Below are positions 1-5,653 of a stretch of 5,653 nt of DNA, in pieces. The DNA comes from Deltaproteobacteria bacterium. Lineage in GTDB: Bacteria; Desulfobacterota; GWC2-55-46; DRQE01. The notes under the pieces are model-generated. The model had not been told where the DNA came from. It searched no databases and saw only the letters and a list, made by a program, of their open reading frames with translations. Both the position numbers and the translations under genes were made by a program. Positions within the stretch are counted from its first letter, which is position 1. The number at the start of each line of letters is the position of its first letter. The stretch spans positions 1-5,653 of the forward strand of contig DRQE01000071.1 of assembly GCA_011371515.1 (NCBI GenBank), written 5' to 3'.

Positions 1-1040
1 AAGTCTGTCACAGCCACTCCATACTGAAAGCGATATTCTATCTTTCCGAAGAGATTGTAGTATGTGGGGTTTGTCTCCACCACGACGGGTGCCCCTTTAG
101 TGTCCTTGTTGTTCACTATGAGGTTAATCTTGTAGCGCTCGAAGGATGGCTCTACCCGTGGCAGTTTTATGCCAAAGGGTGTGAACTCCTCTTTTGGTCT
201 GAAGGCGTCGATGTTGCGGAGTATGTCTTCGCGTACCTCCTCAAGGTAGCTTACAAGGTTTTCAAACTCCCTGTACTTCTCTATTAGCTCGTTTATAAGG
301 GGGTTTACCACATACTGGACAACCTCTCTGTCCAGTGCATCTATGCGTTCTTTAGTCTCCTTCTCTATGTTTCTTGCCTCTCTTACGGCATCGTTCAGTT
401 TCTCCTGCAGGAATCTGGTATTCTCGTCGATCTCATGTTTCTTCTCCCTTGGCAGTTCTTCGTATTCTTTCTGGCTTAATGGTCTGCCGTCCTTTCCTGC
501 TGGCACAACGGCAAGCCCCGCAGGGGTCTTTTTAAGAAGAAACCCCCTCTCGGTTGCAAGTTTCTCAAGCCTCTGGAAAAGTGCCCTCGTGCGTTCCTGC
601 TGGCCTTCCAGTATTTCATCTCTGTGTCTTTCATAATCCTTGCTTTCGAATACCCTTGGGATGTTTCTCTTCAGTGCCTCGATGAGCTCGTCCATATCAT
701 CCCTTATGGCACTACCCTTACCCGGTGGCAGGTTTATGGCACGGGGTCTGTCGGGGTCATGGAAGTTGTATACATAACACCAGTCATCTGGCACCTTCTC
801 CTCTTTTGCCTTCTCTTCGAGGCGTGCCTTCACTATGGAGGTTCTTCCTGTACCACTCTCGCCAAGTACATATATGTTGTAACCCTGCTCCGGAAGGCCA
901 AGGCCGAAATCAAGTGCCCTCATGGCACGTTCCTGACCTATTACATCGTGTAGCGTGGGTACCTCCTCCGTGGTGGTGAAACCAAGCTCCTCGGGGTTAC
1001 ATATCCTTACAAGCTCTTCTGGTTTGAGGGGCTCTGCCAT
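1..1040 (-). CDS. Lon-related ATP-dependent protease (AAA_32 family), N-terminal part, cut by the left window edge
   Basis: The frame is open for 346 codons with no stop and leaves the window, so only the N-terminal part is visible. A 'DVIGQERAMRALDFGL' stretch (about residues 32-47) leads into 'GYNIYVLG' and a P-loop GESGTGRT (60-67). This is followed by 'YNFHDPDRPRAINLPPGKG' (91-109), a hallmark of the YcbZ-like Lon homologues (Pfam AAA_32). Residues of about 115-290 are rich in charged helix, likely a coiled coil, and 'NPTYYNLFGKIEY' (324-336) begins the next conserved block. In this family a second ATPase core and a C-terminal Lon Ser-Lys protease domain follow, off the window. The start is set by the ATG at 1040, with AGGAGG 11 bases upstream and no in-frame alternative just before it. 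Likely role: ATP-driven degradation of cytoplasmic proteins; substrates are unknown. The P-loop has Arg where Lys is usual, which I believe is common in this family. It lies downstream of deoB on the same strand but has its own promoter. Confidence 0.88.
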   Translation of the reverse strand, partial: MAEPLKPEELVRICNPEELGFTTTEEVPTLHDVIGQERAMRALDFGLGLPEQGYNIYVLGESGTGRTSIVKARLEEKAKEEKVPDDWCYVYNFHDPDRPRAINLPPGKGSAIRDDMDELIEALKRNIPRVFESKDYERHRDEILEGQQERTRALFQRLEKLATERGFLLKKTPAGLAVVPAGKDGRPLSQKEYEELPREKKHEIDENTRFLQEKLNDAVREARNIEKETKERIDALDREVVQYVVNPLINELIEKYREFENLVSYLEEVREDILRNIDAFRPKEEFTPFGIKLPRVEPSFERYKINLIVNNKDTKGAPVVVETNPTYYNLFGKIEYRFQYGVAVTD

Positions 1041-1050
1041 GTCACACTGT

Positions 1051-1057
1051 ACCTCCT
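1051..1057 (-). promoter_or_regulatory. Ribosome binding site of the Lon-related protease gene
   Basis: AGGAGGT on the minus strand is a near-perfect Shine-Dalgarno match. Ten bases separate it from the ATG at 1040, slightly long but within the normal range. It fixes the start of this gene and contrasts with deoB and lptF, which have no comparable site. Confidence 0.8.
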
Positions 1058-1076
1058 CTCATTGTGCCACTTCTGT

Positions 1077-1105
1077 AGTATAAAGTATATACTCTTTATG
1101 GGCAA
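1077..1105 (-). promoter_or_regulatory. Sigma70-type promoter for the Lon-related protease gene
   Basis: On the minus strand TTGCCC (1105-1100) and TATACT (1082-1077) are separated by exactly 17 bases. The -10 box matches the consensus at five of six positions and the -35 at four. Transcription would start near 1070, giving a leader of about 30 bases that contains the AGGAGGT site. The promoter lies between deoB and the protease gene, so the protease gene can be transcribed independently of deoB, although no terminator is visible between them. Assigned by consensus only. Confidence 0.6.
1084..1093. repeat. Palindrome AGTATATACT inside the promoter spacer
   Basis: AGTATATACT is a perfect 10-base palindrome lying between the -35 and -10 boxes of the promoter above. 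On the minus strand it is flanked by ATAAA and TTTAT, which are also inverted copies but out of register by two bases. The position would suit a repressor operator. AT-rich promoter DNA can also give such palindromes by chance, so operator function is only a possibility. Confidence 0.3.
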
Positions 1106-1148
1106 GTATTTCGTGGAACACAAGCCCTTTCTATGATCCAAGCATCCT

Positions 1149-2336
1149 TCATCCTGTCAACCGGCCTCTATCGAGAAGCTCTCCGAGAAAAGAGACCCCC
1201 CTTTTAATTCCACCTGTGCCAAAGTACTCTGCCACTGTCTTTGCAACATCTGCCAGCGTGCTCCTTGTGCCAAGGGAGACCCCCTTTTTAAGCCTCTCTC
1301 CATAAACTATAAGTGGCACATACTCCCTTGAGTGGTCTGTGGACGGGGTGGTGGGATCACACCCGTGGTCTGCGGTTATGATGAAGATGTCCTCTTCGTT
1401 CAGCTTCTCCATCACATGGGGTAGCCTTGTATCCACCTCTTCCAGAGCACGGGCATAGCCATGGGGGTCGTTTCTGTGCCCATAGATTGTGTCGAAGTCT
1501 CCAAGGGTTGCAAGGAAAAAGCCCTCGCTGAACTCATCCAGAGCCCTCATAAGGGAGGCGAGAATATCTTTATTGTTATGGGCCCTTATGGTATGGCTGA
1601 ACCCCCTGTGGGCAAATATATCATCCACCTTGCCCACGCCCACAACATCTACTCCTTTATTTTTGAGTATATCCAGCAGTGTCTCTTCAGGCGGAGGGAT
1701 GGAAAAGTCCTTCCTTCTTTCGGTCCTTACAAACCTGCCATCTTTTGTAATGAAAGGGCGCGCTATTACTCTACCCACATTGTAATCATTCAGGAATGCC
1801 CTCGCTATGCGGCATACCCTGTAGAGTTCTTCAGGCGGGATGAGTTCCTCGTGGGCTGCTATCTGGAAGACACTGTCTGCAGAGGTGTAGACTATGAGCC
1901 TGCCAGTCTTTAAGTGTTCTCTACCGAGCCGCTCTATTATCTCCGTGCCCGAGGCAGGCTTTGCCCACAGGTAGTCATAACCTGTCTCTTTCTTGAATCT
2001 CTCCATTATTTCTGGTGGAAAGCCATCGGGAAAGGTGGCAAAGGGCCTCTTTATGGGCACCCCCATAAGCTCCCAGTGGCCTGCTGTTGTATCTTTTGCC
2101 GGTGAGAGTGGCATCATCCTTCCAAAGGATGCAAGGGGTGTTTCCACAGGTTCCACTGTCTTTACCCCCTCTATCCTGCCGAGTCCAAGGCGGGCAAGGT
2201 TTTCAACCTTAAGCCCACCCACAGCCCGTGCGGTATTGTCAAGGGTGTGGCTGCCCTCGTCTCCGTAAAGGTGTGCATCCGGAAGGGCACCTATTCCAAG
2301 GCTGTCTACAACGAGCACCACTGCACGGCAAGCCAT
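1149..2336 (-). CDS. deoB: Phosphopentomutase
   Basis: This cytoplasmic, Mn-dependent enzyme of the alkaline phosphatase superfamily interconverts ribose 1-phosphate or deoxyribose 1-phosphate with the 5-phosphates, linking nucleoside breakdown to the pentose phosphate pathway. The 395 residues match the usual 390-410. Visible signatures are 'VVDSLGIGALPDA' (9-21), 'KDTTAGHWE' (81-89), 'ASGTEIIERLG' (128-138), 'YTSADSVFQIAAHEE' (150-164), 'GRVIARPF' (188-195), 'DFDTIYGHRNDPHGYA' (280-295) and 'TADHGCDPTTPSTDHSRE' (321-338). By alignment from memory with Bacillus cereus DeoB, the metal ligands are D11, D282, H287, D323, H324 and H335, with T83 as the phosphorylated threonine; all are present. 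The ATG follows an in-frame TAA four codons upstream, and no Shine-Dalgarno stands at a useful distance. No other deo gene is in the window. It is divergent from lptF and followed on the same strand by the Lon-related gene. It appears intact. Confidence 0.96.
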   Translation of the reverse strand: MACRAVVLVVDSLGIGALPDAHLYGDEGSHTLDNTARAVGGLKVENLARLGLGRIEGVKTVEPVETPLASFGRMMPLSPAKDTTAGHWELMGVPIKRPFATFPDGFPPEIMERFKKETGYDYLWAKPASGTEIIERLGREHLKTGRLIVYTSADSVFQIAAHEELIPPEELYRVCRIARAFLNDYNVGRVIARPFITKDGRFVRTERRKDFSIPPPEETLLDILKNKGVDVVGVGKVDDIFAHRGFSHTIRAHNNKDILASLMRALDEFSEGFFLATLGDFDTIYGHRNDPHGYARALEEVDTRLPHVMEKLNEEDIFIITADHGCDPTTPSTDHSREYVPLIVYGERLKKGVSLGTRSTLADVAKTVAEYFGTGGIKRGVSFLGELLDRGRLTG

Positions 2337-2342
2337 ATCTAA

Positions 2343-2371
2343 AACTTATCAGTAAATCCCTCTTATTACAA
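2343..2371 (-). promoter_or_regulatory. Candidate deoB promoter with -10 next to the start codon
   Basis: On the minus strand TTGTAA (2371-2366) and TAAGTT (2348-2343) are 17 bases apart. Only six bases (2342-2337) separate the -10 box from the deoB ATG, so transcription from it would begin at or beside the start codon. This fits the absence of a Shine-Dalgarno: the nearest purine run, AGAGGGA, is about 20 bases upstream and would be too far away to act. Both boxes are imperfect, so this is tentative. Confidence 0.35.
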
Positions 2372-2380
2372 GTCTTTAAG

Positions 2381-2409
2381 TTGCCCTGTTTTGTGGTTTA
2401 TAGTAAGAT
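2381..2409 (+). promoter_or_regulatory. Candidate lptFG promoter with -10 next to the start codon
   Basis: TTGCCC (2381-2386) and TAAGAT (2404-2409) are 17 bases apart. The -35 box is identical to that of the Lon-related gene's promoter. Seven bases (2410-2416, TATCCCT) separate the -10 box from the lptF ATG, and there is no Shine-Dalgarno, so the message may start at or within a base or two of the ATG. An overlapping TATAGT (2399-2404) with TTTAAG (2375-2380) 18 bases upstream is an alternative that would give a leader of only several bases. Confidence 0.42.
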
Positions 2410-2416
2410 TATCCCT

Positions 2417-3586
2417 ATGCCAAAGGTACTGACGCGCTACATACTCAGAGAGCTTGTCCTGAGCTTCTCTCTTGCCATACTGGTCCTCACCCTTACATTT
2501 CTTCTGGGCCGCTCAATGACCATAGCAAGGCTCGTGCTGGAGTACGGGCTTGGTATGGGCTTTGCCATATCCTTTGTTGCCTACATACTGCCCTCTTTCC
2601 TGATATACACACTGCCAGCCTCACTTCTTGTGGCGGTGCTCACCACATTCACCAGAATGAGCTTCGATAACGAGATTATCGCAATGAAGTCCTCTGGCAT
2701 AAGCCTGTGGAAGATAGCGAGGGCTGTATTCCTCTTTGCACTGCTGGTCTATGCTGTAACCACTGTGGTACACCTGTACCTATACCCATGGGGAAACAAC
2801 AACTTAAGGAGACTTGCCTACGAGCTCACCACAAAGAAGACCACCAAGGCACTTAAGGAGAAAAAATTCTACAACAGATTCAAAGATATGGTCCTCTATG
2901 TGGACCACATTCCTGCTGGAAAACCCAAACTTATGGGTGTCTTTCTTATGGAAAGAGAGCCCGATGGGGCTCACCTCGTGGTGGTTGCCAAGGAGGGAAG
3001 GTTTCTGCATATCGAAGAGGAGATGAAGCTTCTCTTTGAGCTCAAAGATGGCTCCATACACAGAGCCACCGCAGAAGGCGGATACAACATGGCAAGATTT
3101 TCAACCTACACAATAGAGCTTGAACTGAAGGAGGCAATAATCAAAAGGGAAAGAAAGGGTAAGGAGTTCTATCCGTGGGAGCTCTTCGAGACCATACAGA
3201 AAAAAAGAGAGAAGGGTGAGCCCACGGTAAAACTCGAGATAGAGTTTCACAGGATGTTCTCTCTGCCTGCCTCGGTCTTTATATTTGCCCTTATAGGGCT
3301 ACCCTTGGGGATACAGCGTGTAAGGTCTGCAAGGTTTACAGGGTTCGGTATATCCATAGGTGTGCTTGTGGTCTATTATCTGCTGGTAAAGGTATTCGAG
3401 GCAGGTGCCCTTACGGGCAAGATTCCCCCTGTTGTTGCACTCTGGGGTGCCAATGTGGTACTCGGCGGGCTGGGGATGTGGGCTTTCGTAAGGGCGGCAA
3501 AGGAAAGGCCCGTTGGGGTGGTACCGGCAATAGAGGGGGCAATATTTGGCCTCTGGGAGCGTATGTCAAAACTTGTGAGGATATAG
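2417..3586 (+). CDS. lptF: LPS export system permease LptF (YjgP/YjgQ family)
   Basis: This inner-membrane subunit of the LptB2FG ABC transporter extracts lipopolysaccharide from the outer leaflet of the inner membrane and feeds it to the LptC bridge. The 389 residues show the family layout: TM1 about 13-32, TM2 about 48-78, TM3 about 101-123, a periplasmic jellyroll domain about 124-275, then TM4 about 279-299, TM5 about 309-328 and TM6 about 337-359. 'MSFDNEIIAMKSSGIS' (81-96) is the cytoplasmic coupling helix that contacts the LptB ATPase, with E86 at the place of the coupling glutamate (E84 in E. coli, from memory). The start is the ATG of MPKVLTRYILREL, matching the family N-terminus. 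The frame is open further upstream, but that would overlap deoB and has no family resemblance. No Shine-Dalgarno precedes it. About 30 residues follow TM6, longer than in E. coli LptF (366 residues). Assignment as LptF rather than LptG rests on gene order and likeness. Confidence 0.9.
   Translation: MPKVLTRYILRELVLSFSLAILVLTLTFLLGRSMTIARLVLEYGLGMGFAISFVAYILPSFLIYTLPASLLVAVLTTFTRMSFDNEIIAMKSSGISLWKIARAVFLFALLVYAVTTVVHLYLYPWGNNNLRRLAYELTTKKTTKALKEKKFYNRFKDMVLYVDHIPAGKPKLMGVFLMEREPDGAHLVVVAKEGRFLHIEEEMKLLFELKDGSIHRATAEGGYNMARFSTYTIELELKEAIIKRERKGKEFYPWELFETIQKKREKGEPTVKLEIEFHRMFSLPASVFIFALIGLPLGIQRVRSARFTGFGISIGVLVVYYLLVKVFEAGALTGKIPPVVALWGANVVLGGLGMWAFVRAAKERPVGVVPAIEGAIFGLWERMSKLVRI
3577..3581 (+). 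promoter_or_regulatory. Ribosome binding site of lptG, inside the end of lptF
   Basis: GAGGA lies in the last codons of lptF, 12 bases before the GTG start of lptG. The distance is long and the match short, so the site is probably weak. Together with the 7-base gap it suggests lptG translation is coupled to termination of lptF. Confidence 0.45.
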
Positions 3587-3593
3587 AAAAACT

Positions 3594-4667
3594 GTGAAGA
3601 TACTCAAACGCTACATACTTACAGAGTTCTTGAGAATCTTTCTTCTCACCACAGTCTTTCTCACTGCCCTATCTCTGATGGTGGATGTGGTTGAGAAGGC
3701 AGACGAGTTTATCAACAGAAGCGTTCCAGCAGGCGTTACCATAACTTACTTTCTACTCAAGATTCCCAACATATTCCAGCAGATACTTCCCGTGTGTGTG
3801 CTCCTTTCCGTGTTCATATCCCTTGGACTTCTGAGCAGAAACTCTGAACTTACAGCAATAAGAACATGCGGGGTGAGGCTGATAAGTGTATTCACCCCGC
3901 TTATGGTATTTGGCATTCTGGCTTCCCTTTTCGTAATCCTTTTTGGCGATACCCTTCTGCCACTGGCACACAAGAAGGTGGTATCGATAGAAAGAAGGTG
4001 GCTTGATCGTCACAGCATAGCACACTTCGGCTCAGAGGGTGCATGGTTCAAAAAGGACGACAACATATACAACATCCGCAAGCTCGACTCCTCAACAGGG
4101 GTGCTCGAAGGTGTCAACATCTACACCCTTGAAAGACCCTTCAGGCTCGTAAAGAATACTACCATAAAACGGCTTGTATGGAAGGAAGGTGGCTGGCAGG
4201 CAGAGGATGTAACCACATGGTACTTTACAGAGAATGGAAAGGTACTCAAAGAGCACTGGGCAACAAAGACAATAGCCTTAAGAAGCCCTGATGAGCTCAT
4301 ACCCTTTGAGCACAGCTACGAGAATATGACCATCTCGGAACTCAGGGACTACATAAACTCCCTTACTCTGGATGGCTACGATACCGCCCGTTACAGGACT
4401 GAGCTCTACATGCGCCTGACACTGCCCTTTGCGAACCTTGTAATGGTGCTCATTGGCATACCCTTCTCCCTGAGAACGGGTAGAGAAAGTGGCCTTGCAG
4501 CAGGCATAGTGCTCAGCATAATTATAGGCTTCTCTTACTGGATAGTTACAGGTATTGCCCGCACCCTTGGGGAGACAGGCACCCTTCCGCCTCTGGTATG
4601 TGCCCTCTTTCCAGATGTGCTCTTTCTTGCTATAGGGGTCTTTATGTTCGGCTATATAAAAGAGTAA
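3594..4667 (+). CDS. lptG: LPS export system permease LptG (YjgP/YjgQ family)
   Basis: This is the partner of LptF in the LptB2FG LPS extractor, in the inner membrane. Its 357 residues are close to E. coli LptG (360). Layout: TM1 about 12-31, TM2 about 50-79 with 'LLKIPNIFQQILPVCVLLSV', TM3 about 98-120, periplasmic jellyroll about 124-272, TM4 about 276-294, TM5 about 300-323 and TM6 about 332-354. The coupling helix reads 'SRNSELTAIRTCGVR' (81-95), with E85 as the likely LptB-contacting glutamate. 'LIGIPFSLRTGRESGLAAG' (286-304) and 'LGETGTLPPLVCALFPD' (325-341) are strong LptG signatures. It starts with GTG; MKILKRYILTEFL matches the family N-terminus and no better start is nearby. It lies seven bases after lptF, so the two form an operon and probably fold as a heterodimer. 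The first residues resemble LptF even at DNA level (both genes have cgctacatact), reflecting shared ancestry. lptA, lptB and lptC are not in the window. Confidence 0.92.
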   Translation: MKILKRYILTEFLRIFLLTTVFLTALSLMVDVVEKADEFINRSVPAGVTITYFLLKIPNIFQQILPVCVLLSVFISLGLLSRNSELTAIRTCGVRLISVFTPLMVFGILASLFVILFGDTLLPLAHKKVVSIERRWLDRHSIAHFGSEGAWFKKDDNIYNIRKLDSSTGVLEGVNIYTLERPFRLVKNTTIKRLVWKEGGWQAEDVTTWYFTENGKVLKEHWATKTIALRSPDELIPFEHSYENMTISELRDYINSLTLDGYDTARYRTELYMRLTLPFANLVMVLIGIPFSLRTGRESGLAAGIVLSIIIGFSYWIVTGIARTLGETGTLPPLVCALFPDVLFLAIGVFMFGYIKE

Positions 4668-4673
4668 GCCTTT

Positions 4674-5653
4674 CTACGCAGGGCTCTTGGCGCCAGAGGG
4701 CGTGTCTGTGCGTGGTCTTATAACCCTTATGAAGAGTTCTTCCAGCTGGGCTCTGTCCACCTCTGAAGGAGCCCCTGTCATTGGACAGTGTGCCTTCTGG
4801 GTCTTTGGAAAGGCTATCACATCCCTTATGGACTCTGTGCGTGCCATAATGGAGATAAGTCTGTCAAGCCCGAAGGCTATACCACCATGTGGAGGCGCTC
4901 CATAGGAAAGGGCTGTAAGCAGAAAGCCGAACTTCTCTTCAGCCTCTTCAGAGGATATGCCGAGTAGCTCGAATATCTTCTGCTGCACCCCTGTGGTGTG
5001 TATCCTTATGCTGCCCCCGCCTATCTCCTCACCGTTGAGCACTATGTCGTATGCCTTTGCCCTGACCTCAAGCGGGGAGCTCGTAAGTTTTTCTATATCC
5101 TCATCACAGGGGGCTGTAAAAGGATGGTGTATGGCAACAAGCCTCTTTTCTGTCTCGTCGTATTCGAACATGGGGAAATCCACCACCCAGACGAAACTGA
5201 ACCCCTCTGCGGGCACAAGTCCGAGTCTTCTTGCCACCTCAAGCCTTATCCGTGAGAGCACCTGATTTACAAGGGCTTCCTTGTCAGAGGAGAACAGAAG
5301 AAGGTCTCCCTTCTTTGCCTCAAGTCTTCTGCTTATAGCCTCTTTTTCATCGTCGGAGAGAAACTTTGCTATGGGCGACTGCCAGCCCTCCTCTGTGAGC
5401 TTTACCCATGCAAGCCCCTTACCACCGAGGCTCTGGGCAAGCTCTGTAAGCTCGTCCAGCTCCTTTCTGGTAAACTCTGCCCCACCCTCAACATTTATTG
5501 CCTTAACGATACCACCCTTCTCCACGGTATCCCTGAAGACCTTGAACCCCGAGCCTCTTACCACATCGGTTATATCCCTGAGCTCAAGGGCAAACCTCAC
5601 ATCAGGTGCATCGGTGCCATAACGCTCCATTGCCTCCTGATAGCTCAGCACAG
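4674..5653 (-). CDS. aspS: Aspartyl-tRNA synthetase, C-terminal part, cut by the right window edge
   Basis: This cytoplasmic class II synthetase charges tRNA with aspartate. About 325 residues are visible of a usual 590-600; the N-terminal OB-fold anticodon-binding domain and catalytic motifs 1 and 2 lie beyond the window. Numbered from the first full codon: 'YQEAMERYGTDAPD' (4-17), then the GAD insertion domain of bacterial-type AspRS (about 18-145, with 'GSGFKVFRD' at 33-41), 'VVDFPMFEYD' (156-165), 'HHPFTAP' (175-181), 'LNGEEIGGGSIRIH' (205-218), 'YGAPPHGGIAFGLDRL' (250-265) carrying motif 3 with its conserved arginine (R264), and 'RDVIAFPKTQKAHCPMTGAPS' (276-296). A GTG at 5651 could look like a start, but it is internal: the family continues well upstream. 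The gene ends tail-to-tail with lptG, six bases apart. Whether it is discriminating or also charges tRNA-Asn cannot be told, since key determinants are in the missing part. Confidence 0.95.
   Translation of the reverse strand, partial: VLSYQEAMERYGTDAPDVRFALELRDITDVVRGSGFKVFRDTVEKGGIVKAINVEGGAEFTRKELDELTELAQSLGGKGLAWVKLTEEGWQSPIAKFLSDDEKEAISRRLEAKKGDLLLFSSDKEALVNQVLSRIRLEVARRLGLVPAEGFSFVWVVDFPMFEYDETEKRLVAIHHPFTAPCDEDIEKLTSSPLEVRAKAYDIVLNGEEIGGGSIRIHTTGVQQKIFELLGISSEEAEEKFGFLLTALSYGAPPHGGIAFGLDRLISIMARTESIRDVIAFPKTQKAHCPMTGAPSEVDRAQLEELFIRVIRPRTDTPSGAKSPA

Noticed and set aside
343..979. Three plus-strand open frames (343-636, 624-953, 725-979)
   Set aside because: They are antisense shadows of the Lon-related gene, whose minus-strand frame is open and conserved throughout. 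Their translations are Ser/Cys/Leu-rich and low in complexity.
1041..1070. Sigma54 site from TGGCAC on the minus strand before the Lon-related gene
   Set aside because: The required GC-containing -12 half (TTGCW) is not present at the right distance; AGGAGG follows instead.
1461..1913. 150-codon plus-strand open frame opposite deoB, and the shorter overlapping 1489-1785 frame
   Set aside because: Both lie wholly opposite a strongly conserved deoB region. Their translations show no domain, and there is no ribosome binding site of note.
2228..2416. Upstream extension of the lptF frame to an earlier ATG
   Set aside because: It overlaps the start of deoB on the other strand, and its 63 codons are cysteine-rich with no family likeness. 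The ATG at 2417 gives the exact conserved LptF N-terminus.
2804..4025. Minus-strand frames opposite lptF and lptG (2804-3061, 3746-3973, 3753-4025)
   Set aside because: They are antisense shadows of conserved membrane-protein genes with no signals of their own.
4684..4699. CTCTTGGCGCCAGAG as a terminator hairpin after lptG
   Set aside because: The centre TGGCGCCA is a palindrome with no loop, the outer arms pair only with a bulge, there is no U-tract, and it lies within aspS coding sequence.
4957..5622. Plus-strand open frames opposite aspS (4957-5265, 4998-5255, 5281-5622)
   Set aside because: They are antisense to conserved AspRS coding sequence and have serine-rich shadow translations with no recognisable domain.
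5649..5651. GTG as the start of aspS
   Set aside because: It codes an internal valine. The following residues match the middle of AspRS, and the anticodon-binding domain and motifs 1-2 must lie beyond the right edge.
1..5653. CRISPR array, insertion sequence, tRNA/rRNA gene, toxin-antitoxin or defence system
   Set aside because: I saw no regularly spaced repeats, terminal inverted repeats, transposase motifs or tRNA cloverleaf. Nearly all the DNA is accounted for by five conserved housekeeping genes.

Overview
This window looks like chromosomal housekeeping DNA from a diderm (Gram-negative-type) bacterium. The evidence is an LPS-export permease pair (lptF-lptG), a bacterial-type aspartyl-tRNA synthetase with its GAD insertion domain, phosphopentomutase, and a Lon-related ATP-dependent protease. 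Base composition is near half G+C by eye. Arginine is often AGG/AGA and isoleucine often ATA, a habit common in thermophilic or deep-branching diderms such as Nitrospirota, Thermodesulfobacteriota-like groups or Aquificota. That placement is an inference; the sequence does not settle the phylum.

Layout from left to right. (1) The 5' part of a Lon-related protease gene on the minus strand runs off the left edge. The window holds its P-loop and the long helical region, not the proteolytic domain. (2) A 108-bp spacer holds a good sigma70-type promoter, an AT-rich palindrome and a clear ribosome binding site for the protease gene. (3) deoB (phosphopentomutase) is complete, on the minus strand. 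(4) An 80-bp divergent intergenic region follows. It can be read as two back-to-back promoters whose -10 boxes lie only 6-7 bases before the start codons, so both deoB and lptF may be made as leaderless or nearly leaderless messages. (5) lptF and lptG lie on the plus strand as a two-gene operon with a 7-base gap. (6) Only six bases after lptG comes the tail-to-tail stop codon of aspS, whose 3' portion fills the rest of the window on the minus strand and runs off the right edge.

Functionally, lptF and lptG encode the two membrane subunits of the inner-membrane LPS extractor, which work with the LptB ATPase (not in the window). DeoB links nucleoside-derived ribose or deoxyribose 1-phosphate to the 5-phosphates. 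The Lon-related protein is probably a quality-control protease. AspRS charges tRNA with aspartate. I see no functional tie among the three groups; they appear to be simple neighbours.

I found no mobile element, CRISPR array, tRNA or rRNA gene, or convincing rho-independent terminator, and no gene that looks like a new system. The points worth a second look are regulatory: the symmetrical divergent promoters, the layered promoter signals before the protease gene, and the very tight convergent junction. All gaps between genes are under 110 bases and each is described.
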